From the NCBI GenBank assembly GCA_030068145.1, contig JAPJBO010000944.1:22773-86772 (forward strand): 64,000 nt of DNA, in the 5' to 3' direction. Of the stretch, positions 1-12,005 are shown in pieces. Position 1 is the stretch's first letter; each line of letters begins with the position of its first letter. Under the pieces are notes generated by a model. That model saw only the letters and a program-made list of their open reading frames with translations. It did not search any database and was not told where the DNA came from. This DNA is from Diplonema papillatum (lineage: Eukaryota; Euglenozoa; Diplonemea; Diplonemida; Diplonemidae). Made by a program: the position numbers and the translations under genes.

Positions 1-890
1 GATATTCTCGAGTTTCCGGTGACCGTTGAGGCGGGACGGGGGGTATCGAAGGGCGGGTAAAGGAGGTTGCAGCGGTCACTGCCGGTTTACAAAACCTTTG
101 CCTTCGTGTCGTTTTGCACGTGCTTCTGTGTAACGTGCTTCGAGCGTTTTTTTGGTTTACTTACGCCTGGTCGTGTAGGACTGCAGTGACCGACGCCGAG
201 AGACATGTATTATCGCGATGAGTAACTCTGGGACCTCCTTTTCGTTTGCCGATTCCGAAAGCCTCGAATCTGCTGCTCCCGTCCACCTCCGTGGCTGTTT
301 CAGTACATTTCAGCGTACTAGCGGAACCAGGGAGACGCAGCATTGTGGTGAGCATGGTTCCCGTTTCTCCTGCTGACACGGCGCAGCCACGAAGCATCGG
401 GGGTCTTCCTGTAATGTTTAGACAGAACACTGCCTCTCAGGCATGTTTGATGGTATCACCAAGTAGCAGCTGGACTCGAAACACTGAGAACTTGTTTCGA
501 CTAATGTACCTTTCCGCTCAAATACACCGTGCACTACGTATTCACTAGTCGTGTACTAGCGATCTTACTAGGACGATGACAGTGCCACCGGTCATTTACT
601 AGAAAGGAATTCCTTCACAAAAAGACCCGTCACTATTTGGTCATTTTAGTAATTTTACTAGTGAGAATCTTGCTAGTGACTTTGAGCACAAGTAAGAATG
701 ACCGGTCGGAATGACGAGTCTTGACTAGTAAGAACTCACTCGTCATGACAAATTACTCGTTAGATATGATCACTTGTGATTTTACTTGTAAGAACACTGT
801 TTTCCCAATGAACAGTGCACCGTGTAGGCCCACGACTTGAGCCCCCTTCCTCGAGACGCACCTACGGTGTTCGAGGCAAAAGAAATAGGA
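1..890. other. No gene seen; start of gene-poor repeat region
   Basis: Short ORFs on both strands have no recognisable motif or biased composition. The only structure is a delta repeat near 403-450. The stretch 560-780 is AT-richer and repeats short words such as actagt and ttactagt without a clear period. Confidence 0.5.
403..450 (-). repeat. Delta dispersed repeat copy
   Basis: Contains a form of the recurring block gtttagacagaacactgcct. Related copies occur near 3415, 4027, 6747, 8928, 10345, 23907 and 30683. On the minus strand better copies read aaactaagatttcccccc, which resembles a branch site plus polypyrimidine tract. The biological nature of the repeat is unknown. Confidence 0.7.
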
Positions 891-894
891 ACAT

Positions 895-1110
895 TTCCAA
901 GTGGGGCTTGCACTGATAAACGAAGTAACGGACGATCAGCATCAACTGACCAAAGGTGATGAACCCGATAAGGCAAAAGTGTCTCGTTCTTCGCGTGTGT
1001 GCAGGGTATAAACCTCTCTGGGTTGCACTTTTTCGTTGGCTTCGTTTTCTCGTTCATGTGCACCCGTTGTTCCGGAAATGTTCCCGTCAGTACAAACGTA
1101 CTATAAGAGA
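895..1110 (+). repeat. Beta dispersed repeat copy
   Basis: Shares a long block (gacgatcagcatcaactgac, then gttcttcgcgtgt, cgttggcttcgttttctc and gttgttccggaaat) with 2540-2762 and, partially, 15955-16075. The 2.5-kb copy ends in an A-rich run, so a retroposed SINE-like origin is plausible. No internal promoter boxes were identified. Confidence 0.75.
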
Positions 1111-1185
1111 AAATACTCGGGGGCTGCCTTGTGCTTACTTCGAAGAAGGCTAGAGGGGGAAACAATATACTACAAAGTGAGTCTT

Positions 1186-1334
1186 TTTTGTTGAACGCTT
1201 ACGCCCGCCACTGAACCCAGACTCACCTGTGTTTCGTGTTGGCTACAGCACATTTACCTCCTGTGATCTTTTGCAACTGGCAGCCTCCTCAAGTATTCCC
1301 TACAAAGCAGGTGCTTATACAAAAAAAAAAAGGT
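1186..1334 (+). repeat. Alpha dispersed repeat copy with A-rich end
   Basis: Reads ttgttgaacgcttacgccc, then ctgtgtttcgtgttggctac, caactggcagcctcctcaag and acaaagcaggtgcttataca, followed by an A run. The same module recurs at 2440-2522, 7598-7812, 37768-37880, 45102-45245 and 63060-63210. The A-tailed end suggests retroposition (SINE-like); I could not assign a tRNA or 7SL ancestor. Confidence 0.8.
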
Positions 1335-1418
1335 GGAAAACGAAGGTATTATTTGCAAGAGAGAAAGCTGAAGACGAGGACAATTGAAGAAAAATAAGAT
1401 TAAGAAAAAAACGACACA

Positions 1419-1440
1419 GGGGGGGGGGGGGGGGGGGGGG
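1419..1440 (+). repeat. G homopolymer (22 nt)
   Basis: Uninterrupted G run, one of several on the plus strand of the window. It follows an A-rich stretch. Confidence 0.9.
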
Positions 1441-2439
1441 TTGAAGGAAAACAATAATAACAGTTTAATAGGTGAGCCACGGTGAGCGCTGGCATCGTCG
1501 TCAGCGGGCTAAGCACGATGCTGCTCGAAGGAAACAAAGCAACGCTCGTAGGGTGTCGTTTGTTCTCACTCCAGAGCGACGACTGGACTCTTTTATTATA
1601 GGGGTCAACTCCACACGTTGGCGAGTGAGCTGGTCTAGACCGCTCATCTGCGATGGTTGAATCGGGTTACGCGCGCTCCGATACTACTACGGAACCTTTT
1701 GTACGTGAGTACAAACCTTCTTTCCGAAGGTGTTCCTGAAAGGTTGTAGAGGGTTGACTAATCGATAAGAAAAGAATCTTCATTTTTCTTTTCACTTGCT
1801 GGTAACAGTTAGTGTGTGAAAATGAAGACCTCCTTTCTTTTGAGTGCGCATGCGCCTCCTGCAGAAGGGGGGGGGCTTAGGGTATACGACTCTACCAGGA
1901 ACTTCTAGCGTTATTTGTGGATTAGAAGGTCGGTATTTTAAAGTCTCCGGTTGACCGTAGAGGCTGGGTATGGAGGGGGTTGAGAAAAGTGAGAGGGTGC
2001 CGCTCGTTTCGGGTGGTGCGTCGTCTTCTGTACGTTAAATTATTTTCGGTGTTTTTCTGTACTCCTGACGAGCCCGGGTGTGTTTCACCCCAGAAACATG
2101 TTTTGATGGGTTTCTGACCCGAAGTAAGATGAGAGGGGCGCCTAGAAGCACGAAACAAGGGCGAGAATAGGTGGAAAATAGGCATTCCGGCCAAACCGGC
2201 GGGGTGGCCGAAGTGGCCGATCTTAAAACACCCCTGGGGGGGCTGGGCTGCGGCGCATTTTCCTCCATCGCAATTCGTGGCTGGCGGCCACTTAGAGTAA
2301 GTATTTCCTACAAAGCAAGGTGCTTATTCAAACAAAAGAAGAAGAAGCACTCGAAGGGGCCTCATTTCGACTGCTCGACAGCGGCTTAGAGGATGAATGA
2401 AAACGAGAGACGGGCTTACAGTGTAGCTACAACGTGGTT

Positions 2440-2762
2440 CTTTAGACCCTTCAGCGTGATTCGTGTGGGCTACGGCACATTTCCTCCTTCAAGATCCTAC
2501 AAAGCAGGTGCTTATTCACGAAGATTTCGGGAGTTGGAGCTTGCACTGATAAACGAAGCAAAGCGGACGATCAGCATCAACTGACCAAAGGTGATGAAAA
2601 TGATAAGGCAAAAGTTTCTTGTTCTTCGCGTGTACAGGGCATAAACTTCTCTGGGGTTTCCTGTATGAGCACTTTTTTTCGTTGGCTTCGTTTTCTCTTT
2701 CATGTGCAACCGTTGTTCCGGAAATCTCCCGTCAGTACAGAGGTACTATTTAATAAAAAAAA
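2440..2762 (+). repeat. Composite alpha (partial) plus beta repeat ending in poly(A)
   Basis: The alpha 3' module (cctacaaagcaggtgcttat) at about 2490-2515 runs directly into the best beta copy (2540-2762), which ends in a run of about ten A. A further partial alpha tail lies at 2300-2345. The fused arrangement suggests alpha and beta can be parts of one longer element. Confidence 0.65.
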
Positions 2763-3327
2763 AAGAAAAACAGAAGAACAGAAGTGGGGCCCCGGGAGTG
2801 GGATGCATTACAAAAAGATAGGGGGCGGGTATACTTATTTTTCGTTTTTCCCCCTTTTTTTTTCCCCCCCCCCTCAAGTTTAGTAATTCTCTCGTCAGAA
2901 GACCTTAGGACAACATTCAGGGTTCCTGTGTTTGTTTATGACTAACCACGTAAGAAGTAAGGAAGTGAAAAGAACAATAAGGACGCAAAGAAAGAAGACT
3001 GGACAAAGGGAACGTGAAAAGAGAAAAAGGACGAATAAGAAGAAGAGAAGACAACGAAGAAGAAGGAACTGATGGAGGCTGGCTCCAGGTGCAAGTAAAA
3101 GAAACGAAGAAAGGTTGTGAAAGAATACATGCGTTGTCGAGGGGAAACCTGCAGTGAGAAAGAGCACCGGTTCTGGTGACTTCCCAGCCTTCCTCAGAAA
3201 GTCATGCATTCTACGAAGCCGCACGGCCTTTGACTGCATACGTTAAAAGGCATATCCTCCATGGTGGTATGGTTTTCGTTTGTACTTTGTATGCTCTTTA
3301 CTTACTACTGCTTTCCAGAAAGGGGGG

Positions 3328-3460
3328 GGATGCAAGAACGTGCTTGGAATGGATATGTGCGCAACACCGAACGCACTCGTCGTCTGCATCGTCCAGAAAG
3401 ATGGAATCTTCGTTCTCAGTTTATGTTGGCAGAACACTGCCTCTCATGCGTGAAGACTTC
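3328..3460 (+). repeat. Gamma repeat fragment followed by delta fragment
   Basis: gcaagaacgtgcttggaatgg at about 3331 starts the gamma family; ggcagaacactgcctctcat follows near 3428 (delta-type core). The two families also lie side by side at 8928-9060. Confidence 0.6.
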
Positions 3461-4026
3461 TCGGTGAGTAAGGAATGGAAGTAAACGTGGGTTGGTGGGT
3501 TGGGGTTCTGTTCGTACCTGTTACTACGTCCGTGGGGTGATCTTCTAATCCAAATGCCTTTGCTTACTTTCTGTGTTCTTCTTCTATATCTCTCACCGCG
3601 CAGTGTTGCGCGCATCCCGTTCTTCAGTTTGGGTCTCTGACGCAACCCCCGTCTAAGTTACAGCGCATATCAGTGGGATCCTTTGAAATGGGATAACCAA
3701 CCCAGCAGGGACCACGGCGACCACGAACAAACTGTTTAGCATTGAGTTCTGTAAAGTGCAAGTGCCATGAAGGCAAGCGAGCACTGTTCACGAGCTAGTG
3801 TTACTTTATGACGTCGTCCGTCGGGAGAGTCAACGATGATGAGGATGAGGTCAAACTGGTCGTTTCCAGGTCCCGCTCGCTTTCGCGGTGCAGACTTTCC
3901 GGGCCGTTTTGGCTGTTTCCGGGTCGGTGGCGGGGAAGATGTCAGACAATCCATTCGTTGGTCTTGCGTGTTGTGCATGGTTTAACATGGTAGAGTGATG
4001 CACGGTACTCGGGGGTCCTCTGGGGG

Positions 4027-4070
4027 GGAAATCTTAGTTTAATGTTTAGGCAGAACACTGCCTCTAGCTT
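4027..4070 (-). repeat. Delta dispersed repeat copy
   Basis: Plus strand reads gggggaaatcttagtttaat, then gtttaggcagaacactgcct. On the minus strand this is a CTAA-type word followed by a C/T tract and AG, like an intron 3' end. Confidence 0.75.
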
Positions 4071-4609
4071 CGGAGGCTGGACTCCACGTGTGCAAGCCTT
4101 GTCTGAACCCGCCACCTCGGCCTGGGAACAAGGCGCAGGGCTTCGAAAAGGAGGACAACTTGCTTTCGATTGTCATCATATCTTCATTAGTTTTGTATCA
4201 GCCGCGGTTGTGCGAGTGACGAGCTCTCACGTCTTTTTAGAGCAGGATCAAATAGTGGTAGTGTTTTTAGACAACCAGACGTGTGTGAAATAACTGCTAT
4301 TATTCGACCTCCCCCCCCCTTTAGTGTGTGTATCGTATTTTTGAAAGTGGAACAGCTGGTATGCAAGGCATGTCCCCACCGGGATTTTGCCAAGGTGTCT
4401 GTTCTTTACGTTGCCTGCTCAGCCTTGTCCCAGCCCTCCAGGCCCTGGGGGCCACCGCTGTTAGTAACCAGCCTGGGGAGGGGGGGGGCAGAAACCATTG
4501 AGCGCTCGTAGTTGCGCAGCGACAACCAACGGGCGGGTCGGCAGGTGGGGGTCTCTTTGAAGTGTTCTTCGTGGAATAGAAGAAGTCGGTAATTTAATGC
4601 CTCCAGTTG

Positions 4610-4900
4610 ACTGCAGAGGCTTGGGTGGGGGTGGTTTGCAAGAACGTGCCTGGAATGGATATGTGCTCAACACCGCACTGGCCCCATCTGCGCCGTGTTT
4701 CGGTCCTTTGAGCCACGGACGCATAAGGCGGACCTTCATCAGCGCGGAACCTGGGGGCTTGCAAACAGGACGGCGGTGTGAGTGTGACAAAGCGGCTATT
4801 TGTAGCTCGTCGAAGCCAGGAACACCCGTGCTAAAGCACAGGCAAAACAGCCACGGGGAGAAGGCCGCCCCACAACCGTGTGGGGGCGGTGCGCAAAAGA
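4610..4900 (+). repeat. Gamma dispersed repeat copy
   Basis: About 280 bp similar to 62750-63060: caagaacgtgcctggaatgg, then gtgctcaacaccgcactgg, gccgtgtttcggtcctttga and a conserved end near cacggggagaaggcc. Copies also at 8950, 29280, 29700, 32648 and, more decayed, 36285. Non-coding; unclassified SINE or MITE. Confidence 0.75.
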
Positions 4901-5003
4901 GAGGGGGTGGGTGTAGCTGGAAAAGAGAGAAAAGAAAATAGAGTCGCTCATGAACAAAACAAGACAAGAACGTCTCGATGAAGAAAAACGATTCTAAAAA
5001 ACT

Positions 5004-5022
5004 GGGGGGGGGGGGGGGGGGG
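5004..5022 (+). repeat. G homopolymer (19 nt)
   Basis: Uninterrupted G run following an A-rich stretch, as at 1419. Confidence 0.9.
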
Positions 5023-7590
5023 TGGTGAATAGAAAAGAAAACTGTGAAGAAAAAGGAAGGCGACCATTGCAGGCCGTACGAAAATGGTGCCCGAGTGAAC
5101 GGACTAATGCACCAATCGATGACACAACTAGTGGAATCGCATGTACTTGGATGGAGGTTTGGAAAGCCGAATTGAGTTGTTATGGGAGCGTGTCAGTTTG
5201 ACTTTGGCGGACAATGTCCGGCATGTGAAGAGCGGGCCTTATTTTTTATGGCTTGCCATGCCGTCATCATGTGCGTGCGAAGGACCTGTTTTGTATCTTC
5301 ACACGGCAGGTTCCAACGCTGCCAACTTTCTTTTTTGCACTGACATGTCCGCGGCGTGGTATGCTGTTCCACAAAAGAATACTCGACGTAGCTGCTTCGA
5401 CTCCGAATGGAAGGGAGGAAATATAGAGGTAAGGGGCAAATACAATACAAACACAATCTGACTTGTTCTTCGCTTACACGATTAGTCGTGTAGGGGTAGA
5501 CCCGCATGACCTCACGTCCGTTCAACACGTGTTTCGGTAGTTACAGCACTTGGGATCCCTTCTGTTCTTTGTCGGGCAGCATCGTCGAGCCTTTCCTTTC
5601 AAGCTGGCGCTTATGTAAAATATAAAGGTGGGGGAGGGGAGGGTTCTCAGCTGATGCCGGCCAGTGCCCGCCAAAGTCTAACCGACACGTTCCCTATCCC
5701 CTTATTTGCAGGCCACGCTGCCCAAAAGGCCCTCATTGTCGCAGCGGGCGTCTTATTCTCCCGCGCCTCTCTCGTGTTTCCAACGAGCACCAGCCCGTTG
5801 CCGCTTTTAGACTGCTTCATGCACTAAGAAGACGGTATCTTCGAGTCTCCCGGATGGGGTAATTCTTGCTGGTTTTGATTCCGGGCGAGTAGAAAAAGGT
5901 TGCGTGGCCCGTTGTATTCTGGAGTGAAAGTTTTTCTTCTTCTTTCCTTGCCGGTCTAGGACGTTCGGCAAGCCAAGGTTCTCCGTTCAATAGGCGCTCG
6001 CCCTTTGTCTGGACAATGGGACCCTACCATTGCTCGTCCCTCTTTTCCCAAATATTGCTTGTCCCTCTTTTCCTAACTATTCCTTTCCATCTGGAGTTAG
6101 CTTGGGATGTGCCGGAGAAAATATCCCGAATAGCAGCACACGGTAGTATGCACATGAATCATACACCAGTAGCATGTTTACGTAGTACGACAAGTAGAGG
6201 AATGTATGTACAAGTGCTTAGCAGCCAATGGCCTGATGGCTGAGTGCACACCTAAGCAGGGCTGCATCCTCGTGTTGTCGTCGTGGTGTGTATGAGGCTT
6301 CGGGGCACCCCATCACAATAGGCGCAAACTTTCTCGACAGTGATTGGACAGTCGGGATGCCGGCGGCGGGTCTCCACAAAGAAGAGCGTAGTAGTACCGT
6401 AGAGGAATTAGAGGAATGTATGTACAACGTAGTAGTACCATATGCCAGACACCCAACAACCGAGGTAGTGGACATCGTTCCCGATGAGATGAATGATGGT
6501 GATGACGAGGGGTTATCCTGGACGTCAACCGCTGTCCCCGCTCGCTTTCGAGGACATCTTGGTCGTTTTGGCGCGGGTCACCTGCTCAACTCATTCCTAT
6601 CCTGGTCGATCCGAGCAAAACTGAGGCAGCCGGCAAGCCGTCTCGCAACAGAAGCTTGGACGATCCGAATAAGGCCAGACGTCTAACCAGACAGGGCAGC
6701 GATGTGAGTCTGGCGCATAAGCTAGCTCCCTCGCAGCAAGACGAGGGGGGAAATCTTAGTTTAATGTTTAGGCAGCACTGTCTGCCTTTTCACGCACTAT
6801 AGATGCGAGCATCAAGTGGGAGGAAGGCTGCGTATTGATCATTTTCTGGGCAAGGTGGATTGTGCTCTTAAGGATACTTTCGGTGGCTTTTCGTGAGGGT
6901 CTAAATTGCGTCGAAATAGTGAATGTGGACATAGAACATGACTTGTGTGTGCAGACGGCTTTAGGGCAGTGATGTGAAATGAGTGTAAAAATGTGTAAAC
7001 AGGTGAGCGGTGAAGGAAAAACAAAAAACGGCAAGCAAGATCGGAAAGAAGAAAAACAAGAACAAAGGACTGGGTGAAATAAAAGAAAAAAGAAGACAGC
7101 GAGTCGGAAAGCAACAGACTTGTTTCTTTCGAGCACGGAAGAATTGGGTAGTACAAACTTACGGGAGGGGGGGGTAGCGGCAGTGAGCGTGAATGAAAGA
7201 GACAAACTTGCTGTGACGGTGGTATCGGGGCAAATGCCCGTGATGTGCTGCACAGTGAGCACCAACCACGGAAGATGGTGGGGAGAGAAGCAAACCGTAC
7301 ACCGCGAGGAGAAAGTAGAAAGGGAAACTAGACTTTTCGTTGACCGCACTACCCTGAGCCCAAATCCTGGACGTGGTTTCAGGTGGCAAATTTAGCAAAT
7401 GATCATGATCAGAAGGTCCTACTTGGGCGGTTCAGTTTCCTCACACATTGCATGTGGCTAAAAAAAAAAAAAAAGCGGGTGTGACACCCGCTTTTTGAGT
7501 GGAAATCGCTGAGCTTTTCCTGCACATTAGGTAGCCCTCGCCACTATGAAAGGAGGCGTGGGTAGGGTCTGTTCAATCAAATCCGAAGCG
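5023..7590. other. No gene recognised
   Basis: The longest candidate is a plus ORF of 132 codons at 6288-6686 with acidic and mixed composition but no motif. A minus ORF (6768-7349) is rich in Phe, Ser and Leu from polypyrimidine sequence. Neither is convincing. A delta copy lies at 6747-6790, and a short hairpin (aaaaagcgggtgtgacacccgcttttt) near 7464-7496. Confidence 0.45.
6747..6790 (-). repeat. Delta dispersed repeat copy
   Basis: ggggggaaatcttagtttaa then gtttaggcagcactgtctgc; same family as 4027 and 10345. Confidence 0.75.
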
Positions 7591-7597
7591 GGGTGGG

Positions 7598-7812
7598 TCT
7601 TTTTTGTTGAACGCTGACGCCCGCCACTAAACCCAGCTTTACCTGTGTTTCGTGTGGGCTACAGCACATTTTCCTCCTTTGATCTTGGAATTGTTGCGAT
7701 AGTGGGGAGTCATCGGCATGCCGATGAGCACCACACTATTTTCCTCCTTTGATCTTTCGCAACTGGAAGCCTCCTCAAGTATTTCCTACAAAGCAGGTGC
7801 TCAAACAAAGAT
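7598..7812 (+). repeat. Alpha repeat copy interrupted by a 51-bp palindrome
   Basis: A complete alpha module is split after cctcctttgatctt by a short palindromic insert, after which attttcctcctttgatctt is repeated. The repeat therefore records an insertion with a 19-bp direct duplication. Another, more decayed alpha copy follows at about 7935-8045. Confidence 0.8.
7687..7737. mobile_element. Short palindromic insertion (about 51 bp), copy 1
   Basis: Core tagtggggagtcatcggcat, then gccgatgagcaccaca, is a near-perfect palindrome. It interrupts an alpha repeat and is bounded by the 19-bp direct repeat attttcctcctttgatctt (7668-7686 and 7738-7756). Copies occur at 8581-8636 and 26862-26916. Too short to encode anything, so it would be mobilised in trans. 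Confidence 0.6.
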
Positions 7813-8580
7813 TTGCGTGGTGGTCTCCGTCGGTCTGTGGTCTGTGCTACCTCCATTCGTGTCCACTCGTTCTCTTCTCAACTCACTACTGGTAATGTTT
7901 GGGGGGGGGAAGGAGTTTAAACAATGCAACTTAAAGTGGGTCTTATTCGTTGGACGCCCGGCACGAAGCCCAGATTTACTTCCGTTCACGGTTTCTCAAC
8001 TGGCGGCCTCCTCGAGTTTTCTTGCAAAACGGGTGTTTAGTCAGATGCCCGCATTCGGTCTAGTCTAAGACACTGGGCAGAATGGGCCTTTCGCCAATTC
8101 GCAATGAAGGTGGCCCTGGGCCCCCCGCGTGCATACATGTTGAGCAGGGGTTGCCATGTAGCCCGCATCGGCCTGAGTTAACACTGTCACTTTCAAAGCC
8201 ACTTTGGTTTCAATGTCACCGGGGTGGGGGTGGCTATCTATCGGCAATTGGATTACAGACACATCCTCCTTCGCGGCGTGCTTGCTAAGGTGGTGGTTAC
8301 AGGTGGAGAGAAGTGTCGGGGCCTGTTCTTTTTTTCTGCCAAAGGCTTTGTTTGTGCACATGCACCTTGTATAACAAACACAAAACACTGCCAACCGTCA
8401 CTTCTTTCACAGTGTTACCATAACTTGGCCCAGTAAGTAAAGCTGAGTCGCAGCTCTTGGCAAGGCGGTGAGCAGAAGAGGGTGCGTATATTCTCACAAA
8501 AGCGGGGGGTCGGACCTTCTTTCGGTTGGGGCTAATGGGCAGCACAAACTCACGAAGTCTAACCAACTAATCTGCAAGAT

Positions 8581-8636
8581 TCGTCTCTTGTTGCGTTAGT
8601 GGGGAGTCATTTGCATGCAAATGAGTACCACACTAT
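8581..8636. mobile_element. Short palindromic insertion, copy 2
   Basis: tagtggggagtcatttgcat, then gcaaatgagtaccacacta: the same design as copy 1 with compensating changes in the palindrome centre (cggcatgccg becomes ttgcatgcaa). Flanked by gcaagat on both sides (8574-8580 and 8637-8643). Confidence 0.55.
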
Positions 8637-8927
8637 GCAAGATGCGCATAACTTCAAGAAGGTATGCTCTCCAGCGTCTGAGACTGTAGTCCATCTCCCC
8701 CGTGCTAGATGATCCGTGGTCCTCATTTGCCCGTTCTCGCGAGGTGCGTTCGCGTGCTGAAGGGGTGAGTTCCACACCAACATCGCCGCGCTTGACAATA
8801 GCCGGGGATATGATCTTCACGTAAAAGGGGGTGGGGGGAGAGATCTTCATTCAGTGTTCCTCTTTCACGTGCAAGGGCGGTTGCGTAAAAAGCAACTGTC
8901 GGGGGTTTCGTTGTCCGGCGTTCCTCA

Positions 8928-9060
8928 CGGGGGGGAATCTTAGTTCAGTAAACGGGACGGCTGCAAGAACGCGCAAGGAATGGTCTTGTGCACAGCACCG
9001 CACTGGTCACATCTGCACCGTGTTTCGGTCCTTTAAGCCACGGAGCGACTTTCAGTGAAT
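8928..9060 (+). repeat. Delta fragment joined to gamma fragment
   Basis: ggggggaatcttagttcagt (delta) runs into gctgcaagaacgcgcaagg and gtgtttcggtcctttaagcc (gamma). Confidence 0.6.
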
Positions 9061-9110
9061 GGATTTCTTCTCGTTCGCAACTTTGGCGCTCGTAGTTGTT
9101 GGTCTCAGCT

Positions 9111-9283
9111 ACACAGTGGAGTCTCGCCGCAGAAGCTGAAGTTAAAGCTGGAGTTGAAAAAGCGTGTGTCACCCGTTGTCTCGGGTGATTCACATGCGTT
9201 TTGGTTGTAGCACACCCGCTTTTCGGGTGCGACTCGGGCACACCCTCCTTAACTCCAGCTTCTGAGGCAGGACGTCACCGTGT
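9111..9283. mobile_element. MITE-like element M1, copy 1
   Basis: About 173 bp bounded by imperfect inverted ends: acacagtggagtctcgccgc, then agaagct at left; agcttctgaggcaggacgtc, then accgtgt at right. The middle carries a second hairpin (cacccgttgtctcgggtg) and gcgttttggttgtagcacac. A second copy with matching internal landmarks is at 13020-13195. No ORF. Confidence 0.65.
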
Positions 9284-10344
9284 ATTATCCACGAACTGGA
9301 CTCAACGTGCGGTTTGGCCCCGTCTGCATGTTGTCGGAGGAGTGGTCTCTTCTGGTGCTGGACTCTGAGAAGGCCCTCTCGGGTTCGTATATTGTTTTTT
9401 GGGGTTTTGTAGTTTTTTAACAGGAAAAAGGGAAGGGTGGGAGCATCAGGGAGTCAGCTTGTACACCTGCTAAGGAGGCAGCTGGAACTCGGCGTTGGAT
9501 GCACATGTTCTTCGCAGCCAAAGAAGAAGGAAAAAAAAGGAGGGGGGAAAAAAAAAAAAAAACGTGCAAGGAAAAGAAGGGGTTTTTTGGTTCTTGTTTT
9601 TTTTCTGCGTCGTTGTCTGCTTGTTTGCGGCCATTTTTGCTTTCTGAACGTGGGGCGAAGGATTCTCGCCACAAGTCGTCTCCCGTTCACCGGTGGTTGG
9701 ACGTGTCTTACTGAATAAGGATCGGGATCACTGAACGACGAACGTTCCGACAGGTGCACGGTATTTGTACGAATGCGGTCGCTTGCATCAAGTCTGGGGG
9801 GGGGGGCAGAGAGAGAGGATGAGACACGGTTGCACTGATAACGTGCTTCTCGTTTCCTCAGAATCGTGGCTACAGAAAATAAACAAACAAACAACAAACA
9901 AACAAAAAAAAAAACAAAGAGGGGTAGTGCTGCGGGTGGTGAAGAAGCATAAGGTGAATGCACTCGAACGTAAACGACGCAAAATATAAATAGAAAGAAA
10001 GGAAAAAAGAAGGCCCCTTTTTATTTTCCCATTTGTTGCATGGGTGTGTGAGGGGGAGATGGGGACGGGGGGGAATTGTTATACATCGAAACTGAGGGAA
10101 GGTACAGTTTTGCACGCTTGTTCGTGCCCCGAATCACACTGCCGCATCACTTCACTCAAACAAGTCGCACGGTACACCGCAACATGGAACGGTGGATTCC
10201 ACGCAAAAACACGAACGCATCCGCTTTCACAACACGCCACATAATCTTGCTTTTTTGGTGGCTTGGTAGGTTGACTGTTCTTTTTTTTTTTTTTTTTTCT
10301 TGTTCTTCTCTCGTTTTCCCTAGATCCTACAAAGTGAGTGGGTA

Positions 10345-10443
10345 AGGGGGGAAATGTTAGTTTAATGTTTAGACAGACCACTGTCTCTCTTGCATGTTCG
10401 ATGCTAGCAGGGGGGCGGGGGGCGGGGGGGGGGGGGGGGGGGG
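10345..10443. repeat. Delta repeat copy followed by G-rich tract
   Basis: ggggggaaatgttagtttaa and gtttagacagaccactgtct, then G-rich sequence ending in a 20-nt G run (10424-10443). Confidence 0.75.
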
Positions 10444-12005
10444 TAGGGGGGGTCAAACTAAGGCAAAAAAGTGTCCCATTGGGGTATTTTTTTTCTAAGG
10501 CGAAAAACGCGCGTACACGAGCCCATGACTACATACCCCAGGGCAAACCCCGGAAAAAACATGAAATAAAGACCTGGATGGTCTCCGCAGGGCTTAAAAG
10601 CTGTGCTCGAGCACAAGTAAAAAAAACGTGCCCGTTTGGTGCCACCGTTTGTCAAAACGCCACCGTTTGTCACGTGGGAAGACATACGCATTCTTGGAGG
10701 GGGCACGGGAGCACACCACGCGTATTTTTGGTCACCAGGGTCACACAAGATAGCAAGAAGTCGTCTGTGCACCGTTACTCCTGGCATGCTCTCTTTGCCG
10801 GGGGCGAAATGGAAAGCCGCGAGATTGGATGGCTGCAACCATATTTCCCCGGCGATCTTCAACTGGGATGCCCTGATGAGGGAGCTGGAGCTCGTCTGCT
10901 GACGCGAAGGGGGCCGGACGAAGCAGCTTCCGTGGCTTGGCTCAACCAGAGACATACTTTGTGCCCTATAGCGCTCGTGGGGCACTGATCGGTCAGAAGG
11001 GAGTCTTGGAAACTCCTGCCTCATCAAGGTCTTCGTCAGCCGGGAAGGTGTCGTCGAAAAGCTTCCGAGCGGTATCAGAGTTGTGTGCAGTAAGCGATGC
11101 AATCCGATAGGGATTGCTAAGCCGCAGACGGCTGCTCAGAGATGACAGTGTCCCGTGGCATCCTTCTGCGAAGTCGTTGGTTGCCGAAGTGGCGGTAAGA
11201 TGCCCCGTTTATTCGGACTACTGACTACACTAGCTGGGTCACAGAAGCGACAAACGTCTGGGCGTGAGCTTTGCGCACGTACACAGCAGCGCGCCTACCT
11301 GTGTGTCTAGGCTTTCCGCCGCGTGAAGCCATGCAGCGATCTTGGAAGCCATTGCGGCAGGCAAGTCCTGATTATGCCAATCTGCGCTAGGCGTTGGCGG
11401 GCCTCAGGAGGGCTTTCTTGCGAAGAGGGTAGTTCGCCGGCTCTTTGTTTCTTTTCCTTCGACGAATCCCTTCAGGAGGCTCAACGCCGACGAAGAAATC
11501 ATGGCAGATGGTAGCCACACACAACACCGGTGCGTTTTCGCGTCGAGAAAACTGGGATCGTTGTAGGGGCTGGAGCTGGGAAGGGCGTCAGAGTCGGGAA
11601 TGACCAAGGCGTCGTTCGCAACAGCATTTAAAAGCTGCTCCCTTCGTGCCAATGTTGGAGAACTGGCACGGAGCACCCAACAGTAACCGCGCAAACCGGG
11701 TCCCGTTCTTCTTCCTGTTCCCTCCTATGGGCGTGTCAAAGTGCCTCTATTTTGCATTTTGAGGGGGGCCCTGCCACGTAAGGCACGACGAGGGGGTCTC
11801 CTTGACGAACGGTGGCACCAAACTGGCACGTTTTTTAAAGATTGCGTTTTTGAGCTCATTGACGAGCTTTTTCGGATTTCTGAGGGCATAAACCGCAATT
11901 TCCGGACGCTCAACTACAATACCCTGGGGCGGGGGTCCCCCCCTAACGTGCGGACTGCTGACTTAGAGAAATGGTCCAAATGGGACACAGTTTGACCCCC
12001 CCTAG
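10444..12005. other. No gene recognised
   Basis: Overlapping ORFs of about 214-216 codons on both strands around 10338-11102 have no recognisable domain; neither shows convincing codon structure over its shadow. A short plus ORF at 11741-11995 is also unassigned. Confidence 0.4.

Noticed and set aside
10338..11102. Opposing ~215-codon ORFs
   Set aside because: Mutual shadows with no motif; one depends on a G-rich tract near its start.
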